The notes below the pieces were generated by a model. It saw only the letters and a program-made list of their open reading frames with translations, was not told where the DNA came from and ran no database searches. A stretch of 64,000 nt of DNA from Lacticaseibacillus baoqingensis (lineage in GTDB: Bacteria > Bacillota > Bacilli > Lactobacillales > Lactobacillaceae), in contig NZ_RHOI01000006.1 of assembly GCF_003946165.1 (NCBI RefSeq), positions 58,501-122,500 on the forward strand, written 5' to 3'. Position 1 is the stretch's first letter; each line of letters begins with the position of its first letter. Below are positions 1 to 8,107 of the stretch, one piece after another. The position numbers were made by a program, and so were the translations under genes.

Positions 1-1836
1 GATCAGATAATACTGCATGCCGCGATCGATCCCGCGTTGGCGAATATTCTTAGCCACATATTCAAACAAATCATTGGCGAACGCATCTGCGTCAGCGACG
101 TCGTTACCGTATTTCGGCTGATTCCATAGGTCTTCGCGAATATCCTCAGCGCCTTGGAAGTCGTTCAACGCGGCTTCATTGAGCTGTTGCAGGGTGTATT
201 TATGCTGAACATACACGAGCTGCTTGATTGCATATAAGGCGTCTGAAGTGTTGATGTTCCCGTAAGTTTCGTTGGTTCCGCCGAGGTAGCGGATACCGCC
301 GTCTAAGATTGCCTTACCACGATCGATGCAGTCATCCATCAAGATGCTGGCAAACAAGAAGGAGACTTCGCGATTCATCAGCTGATAGCTGTAGTATTGA
401 GCGTCGACAGACAAGTCAAAATAGTAATCCAGCAACTTCTTGTAATTATCATACAAATCATCAAAGGTCCTAAATTCACTGAGCGGCTTGATGTACACCG
501 GACCGGACTTGACCTCATGATCCATCGGGTCGACTCCTTCATTCAGGGTAATGGTGAGCAGCTTCAATAAGTTGAGCAGCGTATTCGGCGTGCCTAGGCT
601 TTGTCCCTGAATGACGAATTCACCGCAACCAAACATCACGTACTGCTCTGCAGTTCTGTGATCGACGCGCATGCCGTATTCGACAGCCGGTACGTTCACA
701 TCATCATTATACAAAGTTGGATACGTCGAACCGGAGCCGATGCAGTCATACGCCATATCAATGATGTCTTGCGGCGTTTCCTTATTGAAACGGAACGTGA
801 ACTGCGGTTCAACATACTTACATGCCTGCGTGACCTTGATTGCAATCCGGGCAAAGTGATCCGCAGCCTCTGGGTGCTTGCGCCCGTAACCGCCGACGAT
901 GATCCGGCCGTTGACGGTGGTCCGCCGGTTTTCAATCAACGTCCATAAAGACTTGAGATAGGCGAACGCATCGTCGTCAGTGATCAAACCGCTGTCAACA
1001 TCGTGCTGCAGGTAAGGGCCAAGAAAATCGTCAAGTCGCCCATAATTAATACAGCCAGCCAGCAGTGCATACAGCCAAACCAATTGTAGGGCTTGATGGA
1101 ACGTCCTTGGGGTATCTGTCTTGATGACCTTCAGATCGTTGCGCATCAACTCCAGCTCTTTGATCCGCTGAAGAGACTGCACAGTCTGCTCGCTTTCGGC
1201 AATCGAATCGATCAGATGATCGCAAGTCGTCTGGAAAAGATCCAGTGCTTTCAGTGAGGCATTAAGGAATTCGTTGTCCGGATCATGCTTTGCCCGAATC
1301 TTGTCTTTAAGGCCTTCGATGCCGTTATCAAGCAACATTGGATAGTCCAACATCATACCGCTGAGCCGCGCCGTCGCCATCAACGGATAGTGACCATCGA
1401 TGAATCGCCCGATCGTGGTATCAGTCAGCACATCATTACAATAAAGCGCCTTGGTATCGTGATCTTCCCAATACGTGTACAAGTCGTCCACCCGCTTTTG
1501 GTCAGCAGGATCGGACAGGCTGTCGCGAAACTTAGAAAGCTTGTCAAAGACACAGTAATGGCCAACGCCGCCCAAAGACGTCACGCAGCCGAAACCGATA
1601 GGTAAGAAATCCAGCCGTCCCGCAATCAGATCACCGGGCTCGGTTTTGCGAAAAAGTGTCGGATAGATCACCTGCAAACAGTTGATCTCGCGCTCTTCTT
1701 TGGAAAGAGACAGCGAGGCCTGATGCACACGGGTGTATTCCTCCATAATTGCCAGCTGCTCCTGAGGCGTTTTTTCACTGGGGAGCTTCACACTGACTTC
1801 AACATTTTGAGCGCCTGCAATCGTCGCTTTTTTCAA
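1..1836 (-). CDS. Glycyl radical enzyme (pyruvate formate-lyase family), C-terminus cut by window edge
   Basis: The minus strand is open from a TTG at 1836 to the window edge (612 residues). The start is set by an AAGGAAAGGA ribosome site at 1846-1855. PFL-like features are GRLDDFLGPY near residue 266 and GCGEF at 403-407; C404 would be the thiyl-radical cysteine, with a Glu two residues later as in the dehydratase/lyase subgroup (GCVE). The C-terminal glycyl loop (RVxGY type) lies outside the window. The enzyme should form a carbon-centred radical on its substrate under anaerobiosis and cleave or dehydrate it in the cytoplasm. It lies 62 bp downstream of the DeoR gene on the same strand, and its activase is divergent at 2905. 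The Cys-Gly-Glu variant and the neighbours do not match formate lyase, glycerol, choline or propanediol systems that I can name, so the substrate is unknown. Confidence 0.88.
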   Translation of the reverse strand, partial: MKKATIAGAQNVEVSVKLPSEKTPQEQLAIMEEYTRVHQASLSLSKEEREINCLQVIYPTLFRKTEPGDLIAGRLDFLPIGFGCVTSLGGVGHYCVFDKLSKFRDSLSDPADQKRVDDLYTYWEDHDTKALYCNDVLTDTTIGRFIDGHYPLMATARLSGMMLDYPMLLDNGIEGLKDKIRAKHDPDNEFLNASLKALDLFQTTCDHLIDSIAESEQTVQSLQRIKELELMRNDLKVIKTDTPRTFHQALQLVWLYALLAGCINYGRLDDFLGPYLQHDVDSGLITDDDAFAYLKSLWTLIENRRTTVNGRIIVGGYGRKHPEAADHFARIAIKVTQACKYVEPQFTFRFNKETPQDIIDMAYDCIGSGSTYPTLYNDDVNVPAVEYGMRVDHRTAEQYVMFGCGEFVIQGQSLGTPNTLLNLLKLLTITLNEGVDPMDHEVKSGPVYIKPLSEFRTFDDLYDNYKKLLDYYFDLSVDAQYYSYQLMNREVSFLFASILMDDCIDRGKAILDGGIRYLGGTNETYGNINTSDALYAIKQLVYVQHKYTLQQLNEAALNDFQGAEDIREDLWNQPKYGNDVADADAFANDLFEYVAKNIRQRGIDRGMQYYLI

Positions 1837-1898
1837 CTCAGTCAGTCCTTTCCTTCGCGAAACGTGCGCCTGGTTGACTGTCTGAGCGTCAGCGTCGC

Positions 1899-2657
1899 TT
1901 ATTTCGCGATAACTATATTTTTGTACCGACGGGAACCTTTGATCGGTTGGTCAGTGATCACCTGTTGAAAATCTTCAAAGTGGGCGAAAGTACTCAAACC
2001 AGTCTCGCCAAATTTGGTCGCATCAACCAGCAAGAAGGATTGCTTAGCCCGTTCGATGGCACGGTGTTTCAAATCGCCGACGTCGATTTCACTGGTATAA
2101 GCTTCACCCAGTTCGGCATCAACACCGTTGGCGCTGATGATCGCCTTATCAAAACGGAACGCCATCAGTTCATTGATTGCGGCCGGACCTGTACAGATCT
2201 GGTGTTTAGGGCTGTATTTACCACCCAAAAGATAGACATCTGACGCGGCTGACCCTAGATACGAAAGCAAGATGACACTGTACGTGACGATCTTGATACT
2301 TTTATGGCTGAGAAAAGGCATGAGTTCCAAGACCGTCGTTCCGGAATCGATAAAGACCAGATCACCATCTTTGATTTGCGCCGCGGCTGCTTTAGCAATG
2401 ACCTTTTTTGCCTCAGTATTAACGCCTATTTTGGTCGATACCGGCCCTTCAGTCAGGTCGCTAATGGTCTTTTCAAACCCAATTCGAGTCGCACCGCCGC
2501 GTGCACGCTTGATCTTGCCTTGTGCTTCAAGATGTTCCAGATCGCGCTGAACGGTTGATTTTGAAACCTTCATTTCAAGACACAGTTCTTTGATACTGAC
2601 CGTGGGTTGCGACTGAAGCCTGGAGAGAATGTAGAATTGGCGCTCTTTTTCAATCAT
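1899..2657 (-). CDS. DeoR/GlpR-family transcriptional regulator
   Basis: This 252-residue protein has an N-terminal winged helix-turn-helix (about 1-57, including VSKSTVQRDLEHLEAQGKI) and a C-terminal DeoR sensor domain with the sugar-phosphate motif DSGTT near residue 104 and a typical DATKFG segment. The start follows AGGAGG at 9 nt. Family members usually repress catabolic operons and are released by a phosphorylated sugar. It heads the minus-strand unit with the glycyl radical enzyme and faces the activase promoter, so it is probably the local regulator of this cluster. That fits a phosphorylated sugar or amino-sugar intermediate as effector, which is inference. Confidence 0.88.
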   Translation of the reverse strand: MIEKERQFYILSRLQSQPTVSIKELCLEMKVSKSTVQRDLEHLEAQGKIKRARGGATRIGFEKTISDLTEGPVSTKIGVNTEAKKVIAKAAAAQIKDGDLVFIDSGTTVLELMPFLSHKSIKIVTYSVILLSYLGSAASDVYLLGGKYSPKHQICTGPAAINELMAFRFDKAIISANGVDAELGEAYTSEIDVGDLKHRAIERAKQSFLLVDATKFGETGLSTFAHFEDFQQVITDQPIKGSRRYKNIVIAK

Positions 2658-2904
2658 TGATCATGACCTCCTATAAGCTGTTACATGGTTCTGATGCTTA
2701 TTGTAACGCTCAGAAGGCGGCCGATGCTACGATGTGCCCTCAGTTTTCAGCTGATCTTGGTCAACCCACCTTATGGTAGCATCGCCTATCACACAAATCA
2801 ATGAAAAACGAGTCAAAATGAATTATTTTAGGTCACTAAGGATCATTGTGCGTTATACTGTTATTGACCGATAGTGGCGTTCACCCAACAAAGGAGAGAT
2901 TCAT
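2658..2904. promoter_or_regulatory. Divergent control region between deoR-GRE and activase, with a spaced inverted repeat
   Basis: A perfect 9-bp inverted repeat lies here: CGATGCTAC at 2722-2730 and GTAGCATCG at 2776-2784, centres 54 bp apart (about five helical turns). This would suit two operator half-regions for the divergent DeoR regulator. A -10-like TATACT is at 2854-2859 upstream of the activase, without a clear -35. No gene is seen in the interval. Confidence 0.45.
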
Positions 2905-3684
2905 ATGGAACTACAAGGCTGCATCTTCAACATCCAACGCTTTAGTATTCACGACGGCCCCGGTATCCGCACGTCTGTGTTTCTCAAAGGCTGTCCGCTG
3001 CGGTGCAAGTGGTGCGCAAACCCAGAATCTCAAAGCCGAAAGCCCGAACCGATGTGGGACAACGCGCAAAAATGTGAAATCATCACCGGTGACTATTACA
3101 ACGTCGAAGACGTGATGCAGGTGATTCGGCGCGATGTCGATTACTATCATGAGTCTGGTGGCGGTGTCACGGTCACCGGTGGCGAAGCGCTGGCACAAGC
3201 TGACTTTACGGTGGCACTGCTTAAACAATGTCAGTCTGAAGGGTTCGATACGGCCTGTGAGACTTGCGCGTATGCGTCTGGCAAAGAGTTTCAGGACATG
3301 CTCGATCACCTCGATCACCTGATCATGGATGTGAAGCACTGGAACTCGTTAACTCACCGCCAGTGGACCAACGGGAGCTTAGATCCAATCCTCAATAACG
3401 TCAAGCTGGGCGTCGCTTCCGGTAAAGATATGCTGGTCCGGATCCCTGTCATCCCAGGCTTTAACGATTCGCTCGACGATGCTGAACATTTTGGGACACT
3501 GCTGGCAGACCTGAACGTCCCACATGTTGAATTGTTGCCATTCCATCAGTTTGGGAAGAACAAGTACCACTTCTTGAAGCGTGATTACGCCTTTGAGAAC
3601 GTGGCAGCCCTACAGCAAAAGGACTTGGTCCCTTTCCAGACCGTCTTGCAGGAACACGGACTGGACTGCCGCATTGGCGGCTAA
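2905..3684 (+). CDS. Glycyl-radical-enzyme activating protein (radical SAM)
   Basis: This 259-residue radical SAM protein has C30, C34 and C37 in CPLRCKWC (CX3CX2C) binding the [4Fe-4S] cluster, and a GGE SAM motif at 92-94. It should reductively cleave S-adenosylmethionine and abstract hydrogen from the glycine of the partner encoded at 1-1836. The start follows AAGGAGAG at 2891. Activases of dehydratase-type glycyl radical enzymes usually carry an extra ferredoxin-like domain with eight cysteines after the CX3CX2C segment. Here that region is short and has only one Cys (about 57), so the protein resembles the compact PFL-activase form. It is divergent from its partner and followed by its own terminator. 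Confidence 0.93.
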   Translation: MELQGCIFNIQRFSIHDGPGIRTSVFLKGCPLRCKWCANPESQSRKPEPMWDNAQKCEIITGDYYNVEDVMQVIRRDVDYYHESGGGVTVTGGEALAQADFTVALLKQCQSEGFDTACETCAYASGKEFQDMLDHLDHLIMDVKHWNSLTHRQWTNGSLDPILNNVKLGVASGKDMLVRIPVIPGFNDSLDDAEHFGTLLADLNVPHVELLPFHQFGKNKYHFLKRDYAFENVAALQQKDLVPFQTVLQEHGLDCRIGG

Positions 3685-3697
3685 GAGCACAGATCAT

Positions 3698-3722
3698 TGC
3701 CCAGCTATTCATTGGCTGGGCA
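3698..3722 (+). terminator. Terminator after activase gene
   Basis: An 8-bp stem (TGCCCAGC at 3698-3705 with GCTGGGCA at 3715-3722) is followed by TATTTGTTT. It separates the activase from the downstream element. Confidence 0.7.
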
Positions 3723-4135
3723 TATTTGTTTCAACGAGTTTGACCTATTCTGACTCGAAAAGGTTCAAAAAGGGTTGATATTTGCGAGATTGGTGCTAGA
3801 ATCAAAAATGAATCAAGTTAATTTAATCGCAAGCGATATTTTCAATCACTGCAAGTTTCTGACTCTGCATGCGGTCACCACTGTATGTGATGGAAGAAAA
3901 TATAAGGAGGTTATTAACAGTAATCAATAACGTAGAATACTGTGTTAATTTGTGGCAATTAGCCGTTCTGCGGTAATCAAGTGGAAGGCAGAATGACCAA
4001 GTGCTGCGAAATGGTAAACTCGTGAAAAATTGCTGACTGATGCATGGACAGATGATGACGGTTTTCATCATGTCTTGATAGAATAGCTTCATCTTCATTT
4101 GCTATGATACCCATAAGCTATTTGGAGGTGAAAAC
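3723..4135 (+). other. Intergenic stretch: promoter, 40-codon ORF, left end of the TnpB element
   Basis: A good promoter is seen: TTGATA at 3775-3780, 16 bp, TAGAAT at 3797-3802. An ATG at 3808 opens 40 codons to 3930, but it has no ribosome site and would sit at the predicted transcript start, so it is doubtful. An AAGGAGG at 3904-3910 has no start codon after it, as if a gene had been separated from its ribosome site. ATGATGA at 4052-4058 pairs with TCATCAT at 4065-4071, a stem-loop of the kind found at IS200/IS605 left ends. An extended -10 (TGCTATGAT, 4100-4108) lies before tnpB. The exact element boundary cannot be fixed. Confidence 0.4.
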
Positions 4136-5320
4136 ATGTTGAGAACGCACAAGATCCGTTGTTATCCCAACGCAACGATGCGCCGCGTATTGGAGCAAGC
4201 ATGCGATTATCGCCGCTATTGTTACAATCAGGCGCTTGCCACGTGGAATGAGCTGTATGACGCGTCAGTCGTTTTGGCAGATAAGACGGCGCGGCCTAAC
4301 GAACGTCAAGTCCGCAATGAGTTAGTTAACAACAAAGTAGACTGGCAATACAGTCGTTCAGCACGGATCTTGCAATTGGCAGTGCATGATTTAGCTCAAG
4401 CTTGGGCAAATTTCTTCAACCCTGAGATGCCAGACCATCGCAAGCCGTGGTTTAATTCGAAGAAGCGCAGTCGCTGCAGCTTCAAGACCGACAGAGCAAC
4501 CATCGTTAATGGTAAGTTGCGCTTGGATAAACCCCAGGGCTATCTTGACCGTTGGTATGATATCCGATTAGCCGAAACACCGCGTTGGCGAGGGACTGTT
4601 AAACTCGCCTCTATTATCAAAGAAGCTGATGGTTATTATGCTTGCCTAAGCATCGATGTGGCCAAACCCGAGCCATTACCGGAAAGCCCACGCATATGTG
4701 GCGTTGATGCCAACATTGGTCAATTCGTCTATAACGATGGTGAGGCAATGTCTGCAATTCGCGGATTGACCGAGCAACTGGTCAGTTTATATCACCGCGT
4801 GTCCTTGTACCAGCGGCGTCTCGCTCGCAAACGTCAGGCGAATCCCAAGCACTTTCGCTCTAACAATTACCGCGCAACGAAAACCAAGTTGCAGCGGACC
4901 TATCAGAAAGTGACACGGATTCAAGACGACCTCTTGCAAAAGTTTACGACGATGTTGGTGAAAGCCAACGGCACGCTTGCCATTGAGGACTTGGACGTCA
5001 AGCGCATGCAGATGAACAAGCGATTGGCGAAGAACTTGCACCGTTCGTTGTTTGGCCACTTCAAGACATTGATGAAGGACAAGGCGCAATGGTATGGCCG
5101 CCAGCTGATGATAGTTGATCGGTTCTACCCTAGCACACAGCGATGCAGTCGTTGTGGGTTAGTGAAAACTGGTGACAATAAACTGACCTTAGCCGGTAAT
5201 GTCCTTCACGGCACGAAACATCACGAGTTTCATTGTTACGGCTGTGGTGCTCAACTTGAGCGTGACGAGAATGCCGTACAGAACTTGATTCAATATGCTC
5301 AAGGGCAGGCTATGTCCTAA
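4136..5320 (+). CDS. tnpB: TnpB, RNA-guided nuclease of an IS200/IS605-type element
   Basis: This 394-residue TnpB is full length. The RuvC-like triad is intact: D191 in GVDANIG, E284 in LAIEDLDV and D377 in ERDENAVQN. The zinc ribbon is C337-C340 and C367-C370. The start follows GGAGGTG. TnpB proteins are guided by a RNA made from the element's right end and cut DNA next to a short target motif, which helps keep the transposon in place. No TnpA transposase is nearby, so this is a TnpB-only (IS1341-like) copy that would need a TnpA from elsewhere. It separates the activase from the epimerase-like gene, so it may split a former transcription unit. Confidence 0.93.
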   Translation: MLRTHKIRCYPNATMRRVLEQACDYRRYCYNQALATWNELYDASVVLADKTARPNERQVRNELVNNKVDWQYSRSARILQLAVHDLAQAWANFFNPEMPDHRKPWFNSKKRSRCSFKTDRATIVNGKLRLDKPQGYLDRWYDIRLAETPRWRGTVKLASIIKEADGYYACLSIDVAKPEPLPESPRICGVDANIGQFVYNDGEAMSAIRGLTEQLVSLYHRVSLYQRRLARKRQANPKHFRSNNYRATKTKLQRTYQKVTRIQDDLLQKFTTMLVKANGTLAIEDLDVKRMQMNKRLAKNLHRSLFGHFKTLMKDKAQWYGRQLMIVDRFYPSTQRCSRCGLVKTGDNKLTLAGNVLHGTKHHEFHCYGCGAQLERDENAVQNLIQYAQGQAMS

Positions 5321-5484
5321 AGGTTCAAGAGCCAGTCAATGTTGCAAGGTGACTACCGACGTAAGCATACTGGTGTTAACGGGACCAAATAGAATAATGA
5401 ATGTACAACTAAGAAAGGAAATATATAATCCTTTACTAGTGTCATTAGACATTCTTCCACATTTTATATAGCAGGAGCTCATTA
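5321..5484 (+). ncRNA. Probable right end of the TnpB element with guide-RNA scaffold, then 5' region of the epimerase gene
   Basis: Directly after tnpB, CCAGT at 5332-5336 pairs with ACTGG at 5369-5373 across a loop region. This is the position where TnpB-associated guide RNAs are encoded. The right border and thus the guide (the first bases outside the element) cannot be set by eye. A GCAGGAG ribosome site at 5471-5477 serves the next gene. Confidence 0.35.
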
Positions 5485-6234
5485 TTGAAAACTACTGATC
5501 CGAAGAAACGTCAGCTGTTGGATTCGCTTAAAGGAGGACTGATCGTCTCTTGTCAGACTCAAAAAGACGAGCCTATCTATACACCGGACATGTCAGTTAA
5601 GATGGCCGAATGTGCAAAGTGGGGCGGTGCCGTTGCGATCCGTGCCAATATTCCGGAACAGATCAAGAAAATCAAAGCAAACGTCGATTTGCCGGTTATT
5701 GGATTATGGAAGATCTGGAATGATGACACGGATGTCTTTATCACCCCGACCTTAGAAGCCTGCCAAGCAGTCTGGGACGCCGGTGCTGAGATCATTGCGT
5801 TGGATTGCACGGCACAAATTAACCATGAAGGTAAGCCCGCCCGCGACCTGCTTCCTATCGTCAAAAAAGCGATTCCTGAAGCGATCATCTTTGCCGATGT
5901 TTCCAACTATGACGAAGCCCGCTGGGCAGTCGATCATGGTGCCGACATCGTGGGGCCAACTCTCTATGGCTACACTGAAGCAACCAAGAACATCGAAGAC
6001 CCGAATTTCCGGGAATTTGCGCGGATCTGCCGCGACTTTAAAGATGAAGCTTATGTCATTATGGAAGGCCACATCTATACCCCTGAAGACGCTATGAAGG
6101 TGATCTTCTTAGGGGCACACGCGGTCGTTGTTGGCAGTGCGATCACCCGTCCGCACTACATCACAAAGCGGTTCACCGATCTGTTGACCGGCTACCAAAA
6201 TAACTGGCGGGTAGCGGAACGCAGCGCGCATTAA
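5485..6234 (+). CDS. nanE: N-acetylmannosamine-6-phosphate 2-epimerase-like protein (NanE family)
   Basis: This 249-residue TIM-barrel protein keeps the NanE signature from end to end: GGLIVSCQ, AIRAN, ADVS, MEGHIYTPE and VVVGSAITRP. Residues matching the active site described for NanE are present (Q24, R53, K76, D138, E194, R222). NanE interconverts ManNAc-6-P and GlcNAc-6-P. The TTG start follows GCAGGAG. The usual D-x-T-x-R-x-R-P segment is changed to DCTAQINHEG (about 107-116), so the substrate may differ. No other sialic acid genes (nanA, nanK) are nearby. The neighbours are the glycyl radical enzyme set, which suggests use of a phosphorylated amino sugar or related compound; that is inference. 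Confidence 0.8.
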   Translation: MKTTDPKKRQLLDSLKGGLIVSCQTQKDEPIYTPDMSVKMAECAKWGGAVAIRANIPEQIKKIKANVDLPVIGLWKIWNDDTDVFITPTLEACQAVWDAGAEIIALDCTAQINHEGKPARDLLPIVKKAIPEAIIFADVSNYDEARWAVDHGADIVGPTLYGYTEATKNIEDPNFREFARICRDFKDEAYVIMEGHIYTPEDAMKVIFLGAHAVVVGSAITRPHYITKRFTDLLTGYQNNWRVAERSAH

Positions 6235-6266
6235 ATGCGGCATTAACACCAGTTGCAAGCAGACAA

Positions 6267-6302
6267 AAGGCCCTGGGATGATGAAAAACATCCCAGGGCC
6301 TT
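6267..6302 (+). terminator. Strong terminator after nanE-like gene
   Basis: A 14-bp perfect stem (AAGGCCCTGGGATG at 6267-6280 with its complement at 6289-6302) is followed by TTTATTT. Confidence 0.9.
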
Positions 6303-6305
6303 TAT

Positions 6306-6960
6306 TTCGCCATTACGACAGTTATTTGTATTGCAGCATAAAGCGGCGCAAGGACGGGTTAAACTAGCAACGAGGCTGCCCGCCGAGCGCAACTCACAAA
6401 TCAAAGCTAAGGTGGGACCACCAGCTTGAACATCGGCGCACAAACTGGGATCGCGCCGCTTTACGATCTCATCAAATACAGGATACCCGCCTTTATTTTT
6501 GGCATTTTGAATACCACGTCGCGCACGACCATTGCCGATACCAGTTTGACCTATGGCCAATATCTAAAGCGCATGTGGCATTGCGTCAATGGCACCGCCG
6601 CACCGCACTTGTGGTACAACACCATGATGTTGCAATTTATTCTTTTGATGCCGCAGTTTTGAGCGCTGCCGGCAGCGCTATGGTCATTGCCGCATTGTGC
6701 TTATATCAAGTCCAAGCGCAGCGCCCGTTTGCGCAGTTTGTCCATAAGTTCGCGGTTTTGCTGATAAAGCTTACTTATCCAATGTCTTTTGGTCGCAGTG
6801 TTTGGGGCGGTTGTTTGGCCAAATGCTGACCGCTAGCAACACTTGGGTCGGCATCTTAAGCGTGTATGTGCTGACTTGTGCTTGTCATTTGCCTAGGCAT
6901 TTGGGTTGCATGCCGTGTGGTCGCGGCTCCAACCGATGCTGCGCCAAACACTGGTCATTT
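6306..6960. other. Gene-poor 650-bp stretch, possibly decayed sequence
   Basis: No credible gene was found. Short open frames on both strands lack ribosome sites and family features. On the minus strand around 6720-6830 two overlapping frames give protein-like pieces (a segment ending NRPKHCDQKTLDK, then KLYQQNRELMDKLRKRALR in the next frame). This suggests a small gene broken by a frameshift, but it cannot be assigned. GGTGGGACCACC at 6411-6422 resembles a T-box core only superficially. Confidence 0.35.
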
Positions 6961-7014
6961 AAAAAAAAGCCAATCAGCCCCCAACGGCGTTTTCACCGTT
7001 GGGGGCTGATTGGC
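6961..7014 (-). terminator. Terminator of the LacX-like gene
   Basis: A 19-bp perfect stem (6969-6987 with 6996-7014) is flanked on the left by a run of A, which is a U-run for the minus-strand transcript. It lies just after the stop of the gene at 7022. Confidence 0.9.
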
Positions 7015-7021
7015 GGGTTGC

Positions 7022-7894
7022 TTAGCCTAGCGTCAAAGTTAAGTTAAGTGTTTGTTTGGTGCCGGCTTTTAAAGTCGTTTTGCCGGCTTTTTCAAACCAG
7101 TCGCCAGGTTTGCCAGCTTGGTCTGGCAAGCCGAAGAAAGGTTCAACACAAATGAATGGTGCTTGTTTATGTTCTGGGCTCCACAAGGTCACATAAGGAA
7201 AATCGGTCACATCCAAGCTGACGATCTGATCGTCACCATGCAATAAGCGCGCTTGCGTGGCGGTGTGGGCGTCAAGGATCACGAGCCCATCATCCAGCAA
7301 AGCATGACTCAGCGGGATCGTGTCGCCTGTTGCGGCAGTCAAGGTGCGAGTCGTCCCATCGCGAAATGGGGCAGGGCCGACGCCGAGATGTTGCAGCGGC
7401 GTGGTTGCGCCGACTAATTGGAGCCGGTATTCTTCCAAAGGCGCATCGATGTTGAAGCCGGGATGGAAGCCTAAGGCAAAAGGCATCGCGCTGGCACCGT
7501 CGTCAGCGACAGTGTAGGTGACGTTTAAGCCTGTGGCGGTCAACTGGTACGTCACGGTCAGCACAAAGAGAAACGGATATTTCGCTAAGGTTTGATCGTT
7601 GGCATGCAGCGTCATGGTAACGGCATCTGGTGCGGTTTGATCGATGTGATCGAAGGTGAAGTCGCGGGCAAAGCCGTGCTGCCCCATTGGATAACGCTGG
7701 CCGTCGATCAAATATGCGTCATCGTTAGACTTGCCGATCGCAGGAAACAGCAGCGGGGCATGGCGGCCCCAGTATTTGCCGGTGGTATCATTCCAAATAA
7801 AGGCGCGGCCGTCTTGTTTGCGGGTGATCTGAGTGACTTCAGCCCCCAGCTCGTTGATCTCAGCGGTGAAAGCATCGTTGGTGAGTGTGATCAT
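7022..7894 (-). CDS. Aldose 1-epimerase family protein, LacX type
   Basis: This 290-residue galactose-mutarotase-like beta-sandwich protein has the conserved histidines H73 (HGFARDF) and H144 (GFHPGF) and the catalytic glutamate E251 (CVEPFFG). It matches the short LacX/YeaD-like branch rather than GalM proper; a true GalM is encoded at 22740-23738. The likely role is interconversion of sugar anomers in the cytoplasm, but the substrate is not shown by sequence. It is a single-gene unit with its own strong terminator, divergent from tatD. Confidence 0.85.
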   Translation of the reverse strand: MITLTNDAFTAEINELGAEVTQITRKQDGRAFIWNDTTGKYWGRHAPLLFPAIGKSNDDAYLIDGQRYPMGQHGFARDFTFDHIDQTAPDAVTMTLHANDQTLAKYPFLFVLTVTYQLTATGLNVTYTVADDGASAMPFALGFHPGFNIDAPLEEYRLQLVGATTPLQHLGVGPAPFRDGTTRTLTAATGDTIPLSHALLDDGLVILDAHTATQARLLHGDDQIVSLDVTDFPYVTLWSPEHKQAPFICVEPFFGLPDQAGKPGDWFEKAGKTTLKAGTKQTLNLTLTLG

Positions 7895-8052
7895 GAAATT
7901 GCCTCCTCTGATTAATAACCGCCTCTAGCATAGCGCGAAAATCAGCTCAGCGTGAAAGAAATTATGCCTCGCAAAGATTGGTCTATGCCAAAAACCGCAA
8001 AAGGGCCCCGTTGTCACGCGACTTGACCGTGAGTGGGTCATTTTTCTGGTGT

Positions 8053-8081
8053 TTGCCGTGATTGGTTCCTCTGCGTATAAT
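8053..8081 (+). promoter_or_regulatory. Promoter of tatD-rnmV-rsmA
   Basis: TTGCCG at 8053-8058, a 17-bp spacer and a consensus TATAAT at 8076-8081. Confidence 0.75.
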
Positions 8082-8107
8082 GGGTGGGACAATTAAAGGA
8101 GCGAACT

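Noticed and set aside
3808..3930. 40-codon open frame after a good promoter
   Set aside because: It has no ribosome site, starts at the predicted transcript start and has no recognisable features; mentioned only inside the intergenic entry.
6411..6422. GGTGGGACCACC resembling a T-box core
   Set aside because: No specifier-type stem I, no terminator after it and no biosynthetic or tRNA-synthetase gene downstream.
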